Assembly: GCA_902783065.1 (NCBI GenBank)
Contig: CACZPV010000197.1
Span: forward strand, 1 to 12,163
Length of the DNA stretch: 12,163 bases
Reading direction: 5' to 3'
Origin: an uncultured Ruminococcus sp.
GTDB lineage: Bacteria > Bacillota > Clostridia > Oscillospirales > Acutalibacteraceae
Shown: in pieces, positions 1-7,638 of the stretch
Layout of the letters: the number at the start of each line of letters is the position of its first letter
How positions within the stretch are numbered: position 1 is the stretch's first letter
Notes under the pieces: generated by a model
What the model was told of the DNA's origin: nothing
Database searches by the model: none
The model's input: the letters and a program-made list of their open reading frames with translations, nothing else
Made by a program: the position numbers and the translations under genes

Positions 1-150
1 AATATTAGTCATTTCATCAAAGGATTTTACCCCCTGATGAAGCCATTTAAACACCTGTCCTGCCCTAAACTTCGGTTCGCCCATATCCGTCAGGAATTTT
101 TTAAGTTCTTCCTCGTTCATGGATTTTATATCTTTTTTCCCGGAATCCAA
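1..150 (-). CDS. rlmN: RlmN, 23S rRNA/tRNA adenine-C2 methyltransferase (N-terminal part only)
   Basis: Only the first 50 codons lie in the window; the gene runs off the left edge. RlmN is a radical-SAM enzyme that methylates C2 of A2503 in 23S rRNA and of A37 in some tRNAs. What is visible is its N-terminal accessory region: DIKSMNEEELKKFL, then GEPKFRAGQVFKWLH, then GVKSFDEMTNI, which match the conserved start of the family (EL..WL...GE..FRA.QIF.WLH...SFDEMTN). The CX3CX2C cluster would lie outside. I place the start at a TTG codon (148-150), because AAGGTGAG stands 7 bases upstream and the family-conserved DIKSM segment precedes the first ATG (118-120). An in-frame stop lies just upstream of the binding site. 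It follows rsmB in the same direction, the usual Firmicutes order. The identity is firm; the TTG start is likely but unproved. Confidence 0.88.
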   Translation of the reverse strand, partial: MDSGKKDIKSMNEEELKKFLTDMGEPKFRAGQVFKWLHQGVKSFDEMTNI

Positions 151-193
151 TATCTCACCTTCATTTCATTCAGGCAACAGGCATCAGGCAGCT

Positions 194-218
194 GACAAAA
201 TGTTTTCAATATTTTGTC
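194..218. other. Weak hairpin between rsmB and rlmN
   Basis: Eight bases, GACAAAAT (194-201), pair perfectly with ATTTTGTC (211-218) across a 9-base loop, in the 119-base gap between the rsmB stop and the rlmN start. The stem is AT-rich and has no T-run after it on the minus strand, so it is not a convincing terminator. It may be an mRNA processing or stability structure, or chance. No small gene is evident in the gap. Confidence 0.3.
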
Positions 219-269
219 TGTTCCCTGATACATATTCCCTGTTATTTTTTCCTGCATTGATTAATTCAT

Positions 270-1601
270 TCATATGCGCTGAACAGATGCAATAAAAAAG
301 CCGTCTGTTCCGTTTTTCTGTGGAAACAATGTCAATTCATTATCAGGTTCATCAATAGTTCTCTTTACTTTTTCGGGAATACAAACTGAATTTGGTCTGA
401 AATCAGAATGTTCTCTTAAAAAACGTTCTATCACACCGTTATTTTCAGCAGGATTCAATGTACAGGTCGAATACACAAGCACCCCACCCTTTTTCAGAAA
501 GCGGGAACAGTTTTCGAGAATCTCATATTGCAGCTCAGGGAGCGTTTCAGTTCCTGTATCCTCTTTATAGCGAAGTTCAGGTTTCCGCCTTATTATTCCA
601 AGACCGGAACAAGGAACATCACATAAAATCCTATCAGCTTCCGGCAGCATATTATTTTCAGCAGAATCCCCCGCATGAGTTTCTATAATAGTAATTCCAA
701 GACGTTGAGCACCATTTTTCACTAATTTTAATCTGTTTTCATACAGATCACACGAAACAAGTCTTCCCTTATTCTGCATCATTTCTGAAAGAGTAAATGC
801 TTTTCCGCCGGGAGCCGAGCAGGCATCAATGACTGTTTCACCCGGCCGTGCACCGAGGATTTTACAGCAGATATGGCTTGCTGCATCCTGTATATGGAAC
901 AAACCTTCCCTGTATTCTGCAAGAGATGCCGGTGAACCGGCGCCGCCAATAACGATACAATCATCAAGAATTGGAGAAATTTCCGCATTTACGCCGCTGT
1001 TCTTCAGCTTTTCAAGCAGCTTATGGGTATTTGTTTTCAGTGTATTGACCGCTGCCGTCAAAGGAGGTCTGCCATCCAGTGATTCTAAAATACTGATTGT
1101 AATTTCGTCACCGTAAGCATTTCTCCACAATCTAATAATGGTTTCAGGACAAGAATATTTAACAGATAGATACTTATTTTTTCCCTTTCTTTTGTCAGGC
1201 AATTGTAAGCTGCCGAGTTTCACTGCTGTTCTTAAAACGCCGTTAACAAAAGACGATGCACTATTGAACTGATTTGCCTTACAGAGTTTAACGCTCTCGT
1301 TCACAGCAGCGGAGTCAGGTACACTTTCCGCAAAGAAAATCTGATACAACCCCATACGCAGAATCATAAGTACTTCCATATCAAGCTTGTTAATTGGTTT
1401 GTCAGAAATACGGGCAAGATTATAATCCAGCAGAAGTTTTTTTTCAATAACTCCATAAAACAACATGGCAGCAAAGGATTTGTCACGTACAGACAGCTCA
1501 GACTCTGAAAGAAGCTTATCCAGTATCAAATTAGAATACGCACTGTCCCTTTCAACTCTCATTAGTGCATTAAAAGCAACCTGTCTTGCTGTTCCTGTCA
1601 T
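270..1601 (-). CDS. rsmB: RsmB, 16S rRNA m5C967 methyltransferase
   Basis: This gene encodes a 443-residue SAM-dependent RNA cytosine-5 methyltransferase (RsmB/Sun/Fmu) that modifies C967 of 16S rRNA. Residues 1 to about 130 form the NusB-like RNA-binding domain (start MTGTARQVAFNALMRVER). The Rossmann methyltransferase domain follows. It holds the SAM motif CSAPGGK (261-267), the acidic CDLYENR segment (284-290), the DVPCSG motif with C331, the STCT motif with the likely nucleophile C380, and the terminal GTDGFFIA (431-438). The length is normal for the family and both catalytic-motif cysteines are present. GAGGAG lies about 9 bases before the ATG. It starts 35 bases after the fmt stop and precedes rlmN, placing it in the translation/RNA-modification operon. 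No anomalies were seen. Confidence 0.96.
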   Translation of the reverse strand: MTGTARQVAFNALMRVERDSAYSNLILDKLLSESELSVRDKSFAAMLFYGVIEKKLLLDYNLARISDKPINKLDMEVLMILRMGLYQIFFAESVPDSAAVNESVKLCKANQFNSASSFVNGVLRTAVKLGSLQLPDKRKGKNKYLSVKYSCPETIIRLWRNAYGDEITISILESLDGRPPLTAAVNTLKTNTHKLLEKLKNSGVNAEISPILDDCIVIGGAGSPASLAEYREGLFHIQDAASHICCKILGARPGETVIDACSAPGGKAFTLSEMMQNKGRLVSCDLYENRLKLVKNGAQRLGITIIETHAGDSAENNMLPEADRILCDVPCSGLGIIRRKPELRYKEDTGTETLPELQYEILENCSRFLKKGGVLVYSTCTLNPAENNGVIERFLREHSDFRPNSVCIPEKVKRTIDEPDNELTLFPQKNGTDGFFIASVQRI

Positions 1602-1636
1602 TTATTATTTCTCCTCAACCAAAATACTCATCGTCA

Positions 1637-2563
1637 TTATGAATTAAAAAAGAGTTCTTCTGCTTTACAGTCGTGCAGTCCGTTTACAAAGGCTCTGGCA
1701 TCCATTTTACGCTTTCCTTCCGGCTGTATCTCAGTAATTTGCACAGCACCTTCTCCACAGGCAACAATCAGCGGATTCAGCGACAATACCTGTCCGGGTT
1801 TTCCGCTGCCACTTACTACCAATGTTCTGTGTATCTTTACTCGTTTTCCATTAAGCTTTGCGGATGCGCTTGGCCACGAATTAAGACCTCTGACCTTATT
1901 ATGCACCTCAGCAGCTGTTTTTCCAAAATCTATTTCCGACATTTCTTTTGTAAGCTTTCCAACATGAGTTGCCTTGCTGTCATCCTGTTTTTCAGGAACG
2001 AGAGTTCCCTCGGCAGCAGCATGAACAACCTTTACAATAAGTTCTGCTCCCGCTAGTGAAAGTCTGTCGTGCAGTTCATCGGCAGTTTCATTTTCTCCGA
2101 CAGGCAGCACAGATTTCATCAGAATATCCCCTGTATCAATTCCAATATCCATCTGCTGAGCGGTAACACCGGTTTCCTTTCTGCCGTCAAGCACCGCCTG
2201 TTGAATCGGCGCTGCACCTCTGTATTCAGGAAGAAGTGATGCATGAATATTGACACAACCGAACTTGGGCAGGTCAATAACCTCCTTTGGCAGAATCTTT
2301 CCATAAGCAACTACCACGATCATTTCAGGAGCCAATGCTTTCAATATTTCAAATGCCTGTCCGTCTTTAAAAGTTACCGGCTGATAAACAGGAATTTTAT
2401 ACCTCACAGCAAGTTCCTTTACAGGCGGCGGTGTTAAAGTATAGCCTCTGCCTTTCGGCTTATCAGGCTGTGTAAAAACTGCGGCTATTTCATTTCTGTC
2501 ATCAATCAGCGATTGCAGACACGGTACCGCAAAATCAGGCGTACCCATAAATACGATCTTCAT
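1637..2563 (-). CDS. fmt: Methionyl-tRNA formyltransferase
   Basis: Fmt transfers a formyl group from 10-formyl-tetrahydrofolate to initiator Met-tRNA, making the fMet that Def (the gene just upstream) later deformylates. The 308-residue product starts MKIVFMGTPDFAV. Its N-terminal formyltransferase fold carries the catalytic triad N105, H107 (in VNIHASLLPEYRGAAP) and D143 (in GIDTGD), corresponding to N108/H110/D146 of the E. coli enzyme. The C-terminal OB-like tRNA-binding domain begins near residue 205 (KLTKEMSEIDF, then VRGLNSWPSA). I chose the ATG at 2561-2563, which has GGAAGTG 6 bases upstream. The longer reading frame to 2581 starts with a TTG that lacks a binding site and adds six residues absent from the family. 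A 94-base spacer separates it from def. Length is as expected. Confidence 0.96.
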   Translation of the reverse strand: MKIVFMGTPDFAVPCLQSLIDDRNEIAAVFTQPDKPKGRGYTLTPPPVKELAVRYKIPVYQPVTFKDGQAFEILKALAPEMIVVVAYGKILPKEVIDLPKFGCVNIHASLLPEYRGAAPIQQAVLDGRKETGVTAQQMDIGIDTGDILMKSVLPVGENETADELHDRLSLAGAELIVKVVHAAAEGTLVPEKQDDSKATHVGKLTKEMSEIDFGKTAAEVHNKVRGLNSWPSASAKLNGKRVKIHRTLVVSGSGKPGQVLSLNPLIVACGEGAVQITEIQPEGKRKMDARAFVNGLHDCKAEELFFNS

Positions 2564-2657
2564 GTAATCACTTCCAGTCAAATTATTTGTTAATCACCAG
2601 TTATATTCCGCAGAAGCACCTATCCGTCCTGCCAACCATTTTACAGCGGAACAAATA

Positions 2658-3128
2658 TCAATTCTCGTCAAACTCATTCGGCTCAAGCTTTCTGATAATA
2701 TGCTCCTTAAAAAGGATTCCATCCAGATGATCATTTTCGTGGCATACGGCTTTGGCATAAAGTCCCTCTGCATTAACAGTAAACTGATCGCCGTATCTGT
2801 TTTGTGCAGATACCGTCACATACATCGGACGCTCAGTAATTCCAAATTCTCCCGGGCATGACAGACAGCCTTCACTTCCCTCTTGTTTTCCCTTGGTTTT
2901 GATAATTTTTGGATTTATAAACTCCGTTTTTCCTTCACCGATATCAATAACGAAGATACGTCTCAGGATTCCCACCTGAGGAGCCGCAAGACCAACACCC
3001 TCTCCGTTAACCATTGTTTCATACATATCATCAAGCAGGACTGCCAGTTTTTCATCAAATTTTTCTACCGGACGACAAATCTTGTTCAAAACAGGATCGC
3101 CCTCTTTTACAATATTTCTTATGGCCAT
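2658..3128 (-). CDS. def: Peptide deformylase
   Basis: This is a metal-dependent hydrolase that removes the N-formyl group from nascent proteins at the ribosome. The 156-residue protein has all three signature motifs in order: GVGLAAPQVG (44-53), EGCLS (86-90, metal ligand C88) and HENDH (130-134, ligands H130 and H134, catalytic E131). The start is the ATG at 3126-3128, preceded by GGAGG with a 7-base spacer. An upstream in-frame extension to 3203 runs back into the priA 3' end and adds non-conserved residues, so I reject it. The gene begins 16 bases after the priA stop and is followed by fmt, the usual priA-def-fmt order. The residue before the HExxH motif is C129 rather than the more usual Q; I believe this variant occurs in other clostridial deformylases. 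Confidence 0.96.
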   Translation of the reverse strand: MAIRNIVKEGDPVLNKICRPVEKFDEKLAVLLDDMYETMVNGEGVGLAAPQVGILRRIFVIDIGEGKTEFINPKIIKTKGKQEGSEGCLSCPGEFGITERPMYVTVSAQNRYGDQFTVNAEGLYAKAVCHENDHLDGILFKEHIIRKLEPNEFDEN

Positions 3129-3144
3129 AAAAATTCCTCCACCC

Positions 3145-5586
3145 TTACATAATATTATCCGGATCAATATCGGCATAAACGCTGACATCACGAAATCCGG
3201 CATTACTGCCTGCTTCTGTTAAAAGCGCAGCAAGCATTTCCCGGAATCTTCTGCTGTTCTTGAATTTCAGAATAATTCTGAACCTGTATTTTCCACTCAC
3301 TCTGGACACTGCTGCAGGAGCAGGCCCGAGCATTCGTATCGGCAGGTCGGAAAAGTCATTTTGCAGCATTTCTTTTAATTTATCGGAAAAATACAAGGAA
3401 GCATTATGCACCGTTTCCTTTTCAGTACCGACAAATGCTACTATACCGATATCAGCAAACGGCGGATAAAGCATTGTTTTCCGAAGTGCTATTTCAGTCT
3501 TGAAAAACTCATCATAATTCTGTGCTGCTGCAAGCTCTATTATAGGATTTTGCGGTTCATAAGTCTGAATAATGGCACGTCCTTCCAGACCACCTCTGCC
3601 CGAGCGTCCTACAACCTGTGTAAGTAAAGAAAAAGTGCGTTCATAGCTCCGAAAATCCTCACTATGCATCATACCATCTGCCGAAAGAACACCGACCAGC
3701 GTAACATTAGGAAAATCCAATCCCTTAGCCACCATCTGTGTACCAAGCATAATATCGTACTGACCGTCTCGGAAAGCTCCCAATTTTTTTTCATAGGAGA
3801 ACCGCTGCATGGTTGAATCCGTATCCAGCCTCAGTATTTTTGCATCGGGAAAAATTTCCGATAATTCCTGCTGAGCTCTTTGTGTTCCGGCACCGCTGTA
3901 ACGAATCTTTTTAGAACCGCAGGACGGGCACAACTCCGGTACAGGAATAGAATAACCGCAGTAATGACACATCAGTCTGTGATTAGCACTGTGATAAGTA
4001 AGTGAAATCGAACAGTTAGGGCAGGAAATAACTTCATTACATTCACGGCAGGCAACAAAAGTATTATGCCCTCTCCTGTTCAAAAGCAAAATAGACTGCT
4101 GTCCATGCTGAAGATTTTCTTCTATTGCTTCAAGAAGAACAGAACTGTAACCGCTGTGATTGCCCTGGTTTTGTTCTATATTCATATCTGCAGTAATCAC
4201 GTGAGGCAGTCTGGCATTGCCATAGCGTTTATCAAGTCTGCAAAGTGAATATCTCCCGGAAAGTGCATATTCATAACTTTCCACTGACGGAGTTGCCGAA
4301 GACAACACCAGCGGACAGCAGTTCTCACTGCATCGGAATTTTGCAAGTTCCCTGGCATGAAATCTGGGAGAAGCGGAAGATTTATAACTATATTCCTGCT
4401 CCTCATCCATAACGATCAGTCCGATTTTTTTCATCGGTGCAAAAACAGCCGAACGTGTTCCTATTGCAATATTGGCAATACCGTCCCTGACTCTGCGCCA
4501 TTCCTCCAGCCTTTGCCCAAGCGGCAGCCCACTGTGAAACACTGCCACTCGGTTGCCATAACGTGCCTTGAATTTGGATAATAACTGAGGTGTCAGAGAG
4601 ATCTCAGGTACCATACAGATAATCCCCTGACCCTGTTCGTTTACCCTGTCAATAAGTTTCATAAACACAGACGTCTTGCCGCTGCCCGTAACTCCATACA
4701 GCAATGTCACACTTGGCTTTCCGCTTTCATATTTCAAAAGGATATCCCGATATGCCGTATTCTGCTGCGGTGTCAGGCAAATATCTTCTGCCGGTATCAC
4801 TTCTGCTGCAGGTTCTTCTGTTTTCGGAGGTTCCGCTTCAAAATATTCGCAGATACCTCTTTTGACAAGGTTATCCGTTACAGCAGACGTCACACCCGTA
4901 AAATAGCAGATTTCCTTAACAGAAGCTTCGCCAATATCAGTGAGAACCCTTAGTACCTCAGTCTGATTCGGAGAATACCGTCTTTCAGGCAGTTCACCTT
5001 TCAGACGAATCATTTTTACAGTTACATCAGCAATTCGTTTTTTGACGGTTTCACTTTGCTTTAAAACACCTTTTGCGGTCAGTTCTTTCAGCAAACTGCT
5101 GTCCTTCAGCATAAGTGTCTTTATAAGTCTGTCCTCCCTGACGGGCTTTTTTCTGGTTCTGAGGTATTCATATACCGTTTTTTCATCATTGCTTAACAAA
5201 AGATCATTGACATTGATATCTTTCACAATACTGTAACTGTATGTCAGCTTTACTGAAAGTCCTGCCGGCAGCATTGCCTGACAAGCATCATAATAAGTAC
5301 AGTAACACCTGTTTTTCATAAATGATGCTAATTTCAATAATTCCTCTGACAGCACAGGTTCATGATCAATGATCATGGAAATTTTTTTCAGTCCTGCTGT
5401 ATTATCCATATGACGAATCAGCATAACCATTCCCTGACGCAGACTATGACCAAAATTTATTTTCACACGGCAACCGGGTCGGATGAGTTTTTCCATTTCC
5501 GGCGGTACAATATAATCATAAATCTTATCGAAGCTGAAATTAGCATTTTCTATTGCAATTCCTGCAACAAAACACAAATCAGTCAT
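3145..5586 (-). CDS. priA: PriA, primosomal replication-restart helicase
   Basis: PriA is a 3'-5' DNA helicase that recognises abandoned replication forks and reloads the replisome. From the chosen ATG (5584-5586) the protein has 813 residues: an N-terminal 3'-DNA-binding domain (FSFDKIYDYIVP, residues about 17-28), a winged-helix region, then the helicase core with Walker A GVTGSGKT (298-305), Walker B DEEQ (394-397), GTQMVAKG (615-622) and the arginine-finger segment QVVGRSGRG. Inserted in the core are eight cysteines (513, 516, 522, 525, 540, 543, 553, 556) that bind two zinc ions in the family. The helicase box is DEEQ rather than the DEEH of E. coli. The start overlaps the rpoZ stop by 8 bases and has no clear ribosome binding site, suggesting translational coupling. 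A longer frame to 5631 exists but lies inside rpoZ and adds unconserved residues. Confidence 0.96.
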   Translation of the reverse strand: MTDLCFVAGIAIENANFSFDKIYDYIVPPEMEKLIRPGCRVKINFGHSLRQGMVMLIRHMDNTAGLKKISMIIDHEPVLSEELLKLASFMKNRCYCTYYDACQAMLPAGLSVKLTYSYSIVKDINVNDLLLSNDEKTVYEYLRTRKKPVREDRLIKTLMLKDSSLLKELTAKGVLKQSETVKKRIADVTVKMIRLKGELPERRYSPNQTEVLRVLTDIGEASVKEICYFTGVTSAVTDNLVKRGICEYFEAEPPKTEEPAAEVIPAEDICLTPQQNTAYRDILLKYESGKPSVTLLYGVTGSGKTSVFMKLIDRVNEQGQGIICMVPEISLTPQLLSKFKARYGNRVAVFHSGLPLGQRLEEWRRVRDGIANIAIGTRSAVFAPMKKIGLIVMDEEQEYSYKSSASPRFHARELAKFRCSENCCPLVLSSATPSVESYEYALSGRYSLCRLDKRYGNARLPHVITADMNIEQNQGNHSGYSSVLLEAIEENLQHGQQSILLLNRRGHNTFVACRECNEVISCPNCSISLTYHSANHRLMCHYCGYSIPVPELCPSCGSKKIRYSGAGTQRAQQELSEIFPDAKILRLDTDSTMQRFSYEKKLGAFRDGQYDIMLGTQMVAKGLDFPNVTLVGVLSADGMMHSEDFRSYERTFSLLTQVVGRSGRGGLEGRAIIQTYEPQNPIIELAAAQNYDEFFKTEIALRKTMLYPPFADIGIVAFVGTEKETVHNASLYFSDKLKEMLQNDFSDLPIRMLGPAPAAVSRVSGKYRFRIILKFKNSRRFREMLAALLTEAGSNAGFRDVSVYADIDPDNIM

Positions 5587-5794
5587 CTGTATCAGGTTCA
5601 AGAATATTGTACTTATGATCTTTAAATTCATCTACAGCAACAATAACGGGTTTATCGCAGACCTTACCTTTATCGCTCTGCATATCATCAGTAATTTCTC
5701 TTGCTCTTTTTGCCACGGCAATTGCCAATGCATACTTACTCATTTTTCCCGCAAAAATATCATCTACGGAAGGTCTTGTATAATGTTCATACAT
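5579..5794 (-). CDS. rpoZ: RNA polymerase omega subunit
   Basis: Omega is the small RNA polymerase subunit that helps fold and dock beta' (RpoC). The 71-residue product carries the omega core near its start: RPSVDDIFAG, then SKYALAIAVAKRAREI (residues about 7-34), which is the RPSIDEL...SKYSLVVAAAKRAR pattern of the family. The tail is acidic and ends EPDTDD. AAGGGGG lies about 9 bases before the ATG. It sits between gmk and priA, the usual gmk-rpoZ-priA context, although coaBC, often found directly after rpoZ, is missing. The 131-base gap from gmk holds a hairpin repeat (5842-5916). Size and motif leave little doubt. Confidence 0.94.
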   Translation of the reverse strand: MYEHYTRPSVDDIFAGKMSKYALAIAVAKRAREITDDMQSDKGKVCDKPVIVAVDEFKDHKYNILEPDTDD

Positions 5795-5841
5795 AAAAAG
5801 AATCCCCCTTAATTATTTGTTAAGTCGATACTTAAACATTG

Positions 5842-5916
5842 AAAACGACTGCTTTTGATTTTCAAAGCGGATTTTGTGCCGCCGCAGGCGGCACAAAACC
5901 TCGCCTTTTTACAATC
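5842..5916. repeat. Dispersed hairpin repeat, copy 1 (gmk-rpoZ gap)
   Basis: This is the first of two copies of an element of about 75 bp; the other is at 10807-10882. The core is a 12-bp perfect stem, TTTTGTGCCGCC (5872-5883) with GGCGGCACAAAA (5887-5898), around a GCA loop. It is extended by GCG (5867-5869) pairing with CGC (5902-5904). The outer arms AAAACGA...TTTCA.AGCGGA on the left and CTCGCCTTTTTACAATC on the right are shared with copy 2. Read on the plus strand it resembles an intrinsic terminator with a T-run at 5906-5910, but the surrounding genes are all on the minus strand. It lies between two co-directional operon genes, like REP-type or processing elements. Confidence 0.75.
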
Positions 5917-5925
5917 AGTTTTTTA

Positions 5926-6486
5926 TTATTTTCTATTGTCTCCGATAATCTTCCTCACCTGTTCCACACAGAGATCCAGATCATCATTGACAACAACATA
6001 ATCATAATCTGCGGCAAGGGGCAATTCTTCTTTGGCCCTTGCCAATCTTTTCAGAATATTCTCCTCAGTTTCCGTTCCTCTGCCACGAAGTCTTTTTTCA
6101 AGAACTTCCAGTGAAGGCGGTTTAATAAAAATACTGATACAATCAGGCTGGATATCCTTTACCTTTCGGCACCCCTGTACTTCTATTTCAAGGATCACAT
6201 CCTTACCTTCTTTTCGCCAATCCTCCACCGGTTTTTTCGGAGATCCGTAATAATTGCCCAGATACTGTGCATATTCATAAAAACCGTCCTGTGAGATCAT
6301 TTCTTCAAATTTTTTTCTTGTCAGAAAATAATATTCCACACCGTTTTTTTCCTGTCCTCTTGGCGCTCTGGTCGTAGCAGAAACAGAAAGACGTATCTTT
6401 TCATCCTTAATCAGTTCCTTTACCACCGTACCCTTTCCTGCTCCTGCAGGACCGGAAATCACAAGAAGTAAACCATTATAGTTCAT
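5926..6486 (-). CDS. gmk: Guanylate kinase
   Basis: Gmk phosphorylates GMP to GDP with ATP and is needed for GTP/dGTP supply and recycling of guanine nucleotides. The 186-residue protein has the P-loop GPAGAGKGT (12-20), the GMP-binding segment SVSATTRAPRGQEKNGVEYYF beginning near residue 34 and ending with Y53-F54, the GMP contacts FYEYA (69-73) and YGSPK (80-84), the EIEVQG strand (100-105) and the lid arginines in RGRGTE (134-139). The loop is GPAGAGKGT where many homologues have GPSGVGKGT, a conservative variant. The ATG overlaps the 3' end of remA by 11 bases, and GAGGAGGT inside remA serves as its ribosome binding site, so the two are probably co-translated. Length is close to the family norm of around 200. 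Confidence 0.96.
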   Translation of the reverse strand: MNYNGLLLVISGPAGAGKGTVVKELIKDEKIRLSVSATTRAPRGQEKNGVEYYFLTRKKFEEMISQDGFYEYAQYLGNYYGSPKKPVEDWRKEGKDVILEIEVQGCRKVKDIQPDCISIFIKPPSLEVLEKRLRGRGTETEENILKRLARAKEELPLAADYDYVVVNDDLDLCVEQVRKIIGDNRK

Positions 6487-6745
6487 TCATACCGACCTCC
6501 TCAGTTGTATCTGTATGTTCTGCTCTGTGCGAAAGCGTTTCCGGCTGAAGCGCCGACAATACTATATGATCGCTGTCAGTTACAATTACTGCCTTGGTCT
6601 TTCTTCCGCAGGACGCATCTATCAGCATTCCTCTGTCTTTTGCACCCTGTACCATTCTTTTTACCGGTGCTGCATCAGGACTGACAATTGCAATAATTCT
6701 TTCGGCAGAAATCATATTACCGTAACCGATATTAACAAGCTGCAT
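6476..6745 (-). CDS. remA: RemA-family DNA-binding regulator (DUF370)
   Basis: This is an 89-residue RemA/YlzA-family protein. In B. subtilis RemA is an oligomeric DNA-binding protein that activates biofilm-matrix and osmoprotection genes; whether that role holds here is inference. The sequence follows the family closely: NIGYGNMISAERIIAIVSPD (5-24), then PVKRMVQGAKDRGMLIDA (27-44), then GRKTKAVIVTDSDHIVLSALQPETL (47-71). The last 18 residues are a variable, acidic tail. The ATG comes 14 bases after the yicC stop with AGGAG upstream, and the 3' end overlaps gmk. The yicC-remA-gmk order is the standard one in Firmicutes. In biofilm-negative clostridia the protein is still conserved, so its general role may be broader than matrix control. 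Confidence 0.93.
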   Translation of the reverse strand: MQLVNIGYGNMISAERIIAIVSPDAAPVKRMVQGAKDRGMLIDASCGRKTKAVIVTDSDHIVLSALQPETLSHRAEHTDTTEEVGMNEL

Positions 6746-6759
6746 ATTACGCTCCGCTC

Positions 6760-7638
6760 CTATTCAATGTTTTGTATCTGTTCTCTGATCTTTTCAATTT
6801 CCGCTTTAATATCCACAACCTTATGAGCCAATTGCGCATCACTGACTTTAGAACCAATGGTATTGGCTTCTCTGTTCATTTCCTGAACAATAAAATCAAT
6901 TTTTCTTCCTACGGCATTATTGCCCGAAAGCATTTCCCTGAGCTGGTCAATATGACTTCTAAGACGCACTGTTTCCTCGTCTACTGCAGTTTTATCAGCA
7001 AAGATTGCTGCTTCCGTAAGGATTCTCTGAGGATCAATCGTCGTATCTGAAAGAACATCACTTAGTCTTGCATAAAGCCTTTCCCTGTATTCTTCCACAA
7101 TTTGGGGTGAACGGGATTCTATCTCGCCAACTATAGAAAGAATAGCATCACATCGTAAAAGAACATCATTTCTCAGTTTTTCACCTTCCCGTTCCCTCAT
7201 AGCAACAAATTCCTTCAATGCTTCCCGACCTGCTTTTTCAGTAATAGCACAAAGAACTTCCTCATTTTCCGGAGCCTTTCTGACATTGAAGATATCATTA
7301 TATTTTGCAATAGATGAAACGGAAATATCGTCTTTCAAGTCAAACTCATCCCTGAGCTGCTGCAGAGCTTTAACGTATCCTGCTGCCAGCGATCGGTTCA
7401 GACTAACCTGTGACTCAAGGCTGTCATCCGCCTCAATCGAAACGAAAACGTCCGCCTTACCTCTGGTGACATATTCAGACACAAGTGATTTGATAGTTTC
7501 CTCAATAAAACCGCAGCCCCTGGGTGTACGGCACTGCAATTCAAGAAAACGGTGATTCACGGATTTGATTTCAAATACAACATTTCTGCCGTCAACAATG
7601 CCCTCAAACCTGCCGTATCCGGTCATACTTTTTATCAT
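6760..7638 (-). CDS. yicC: YicC/YloC-family endoribonuclease
   Basis: This gene encodes a 292-residue YicC-family protein. Members are RNA endonucleases that help degrade RNA (E. coli YicC, B. subtilis YloC); the physiological targets here are unknown. The N-terminal YicC domain opens MIKSMTGYGR and includes SVNHRFLEL (26-34). A glutamate-rich helical middle follows (REREGEKL, 148-155). The C-terminal DUF1732 domain has DEETVRLRSHIDQ (220-232) and the signature GRKIDFIVQEMNREANTIGSK (244-264). I prefer the ATG at 7636-7638, since homologues begin MI.SMTG.GR. A second in-frame ATG lies 9 bases upstream (7645-7647) with GGA only 4 bases away. It is the first gene of the minus-strand operon, behind a consensus promoter at 7700-7729. 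Confidence 0.94.
   Translation of the reverse strand: MIKSMTGYGRFEGIVDGRNVVFEIKSVNHRFLELQCRTPRGCGFIEETIKSLVSEYVTRGKADVFVSIEADDSLESQVSLNRSLAAGYVKALQQLRDEFDLKDDISVSSIAKYNDIFNVRKAPENEEVLCAITEKAGREALKEFVAMREREGEKLRNDVLLRCDAILSIVGEIESRSPQIVEEYRERLYARLSDVLSDTTIDPQRILTEAAIFADKTAVDEETVRLRSHIDQLREMLSGNNAVGRKIDFIVQEMNREANTIGSKVSDAQLAHKVVDIKAEIEKIREQIQNIE

Noticed and set aside
5867..5910. Repeat copy 1 as the terminator of gmk
   Set aside because: The T-run is on the plus strand, while gmk and rpoZ are transcribed from the minus strand; on that strand no T-run follows the stem.
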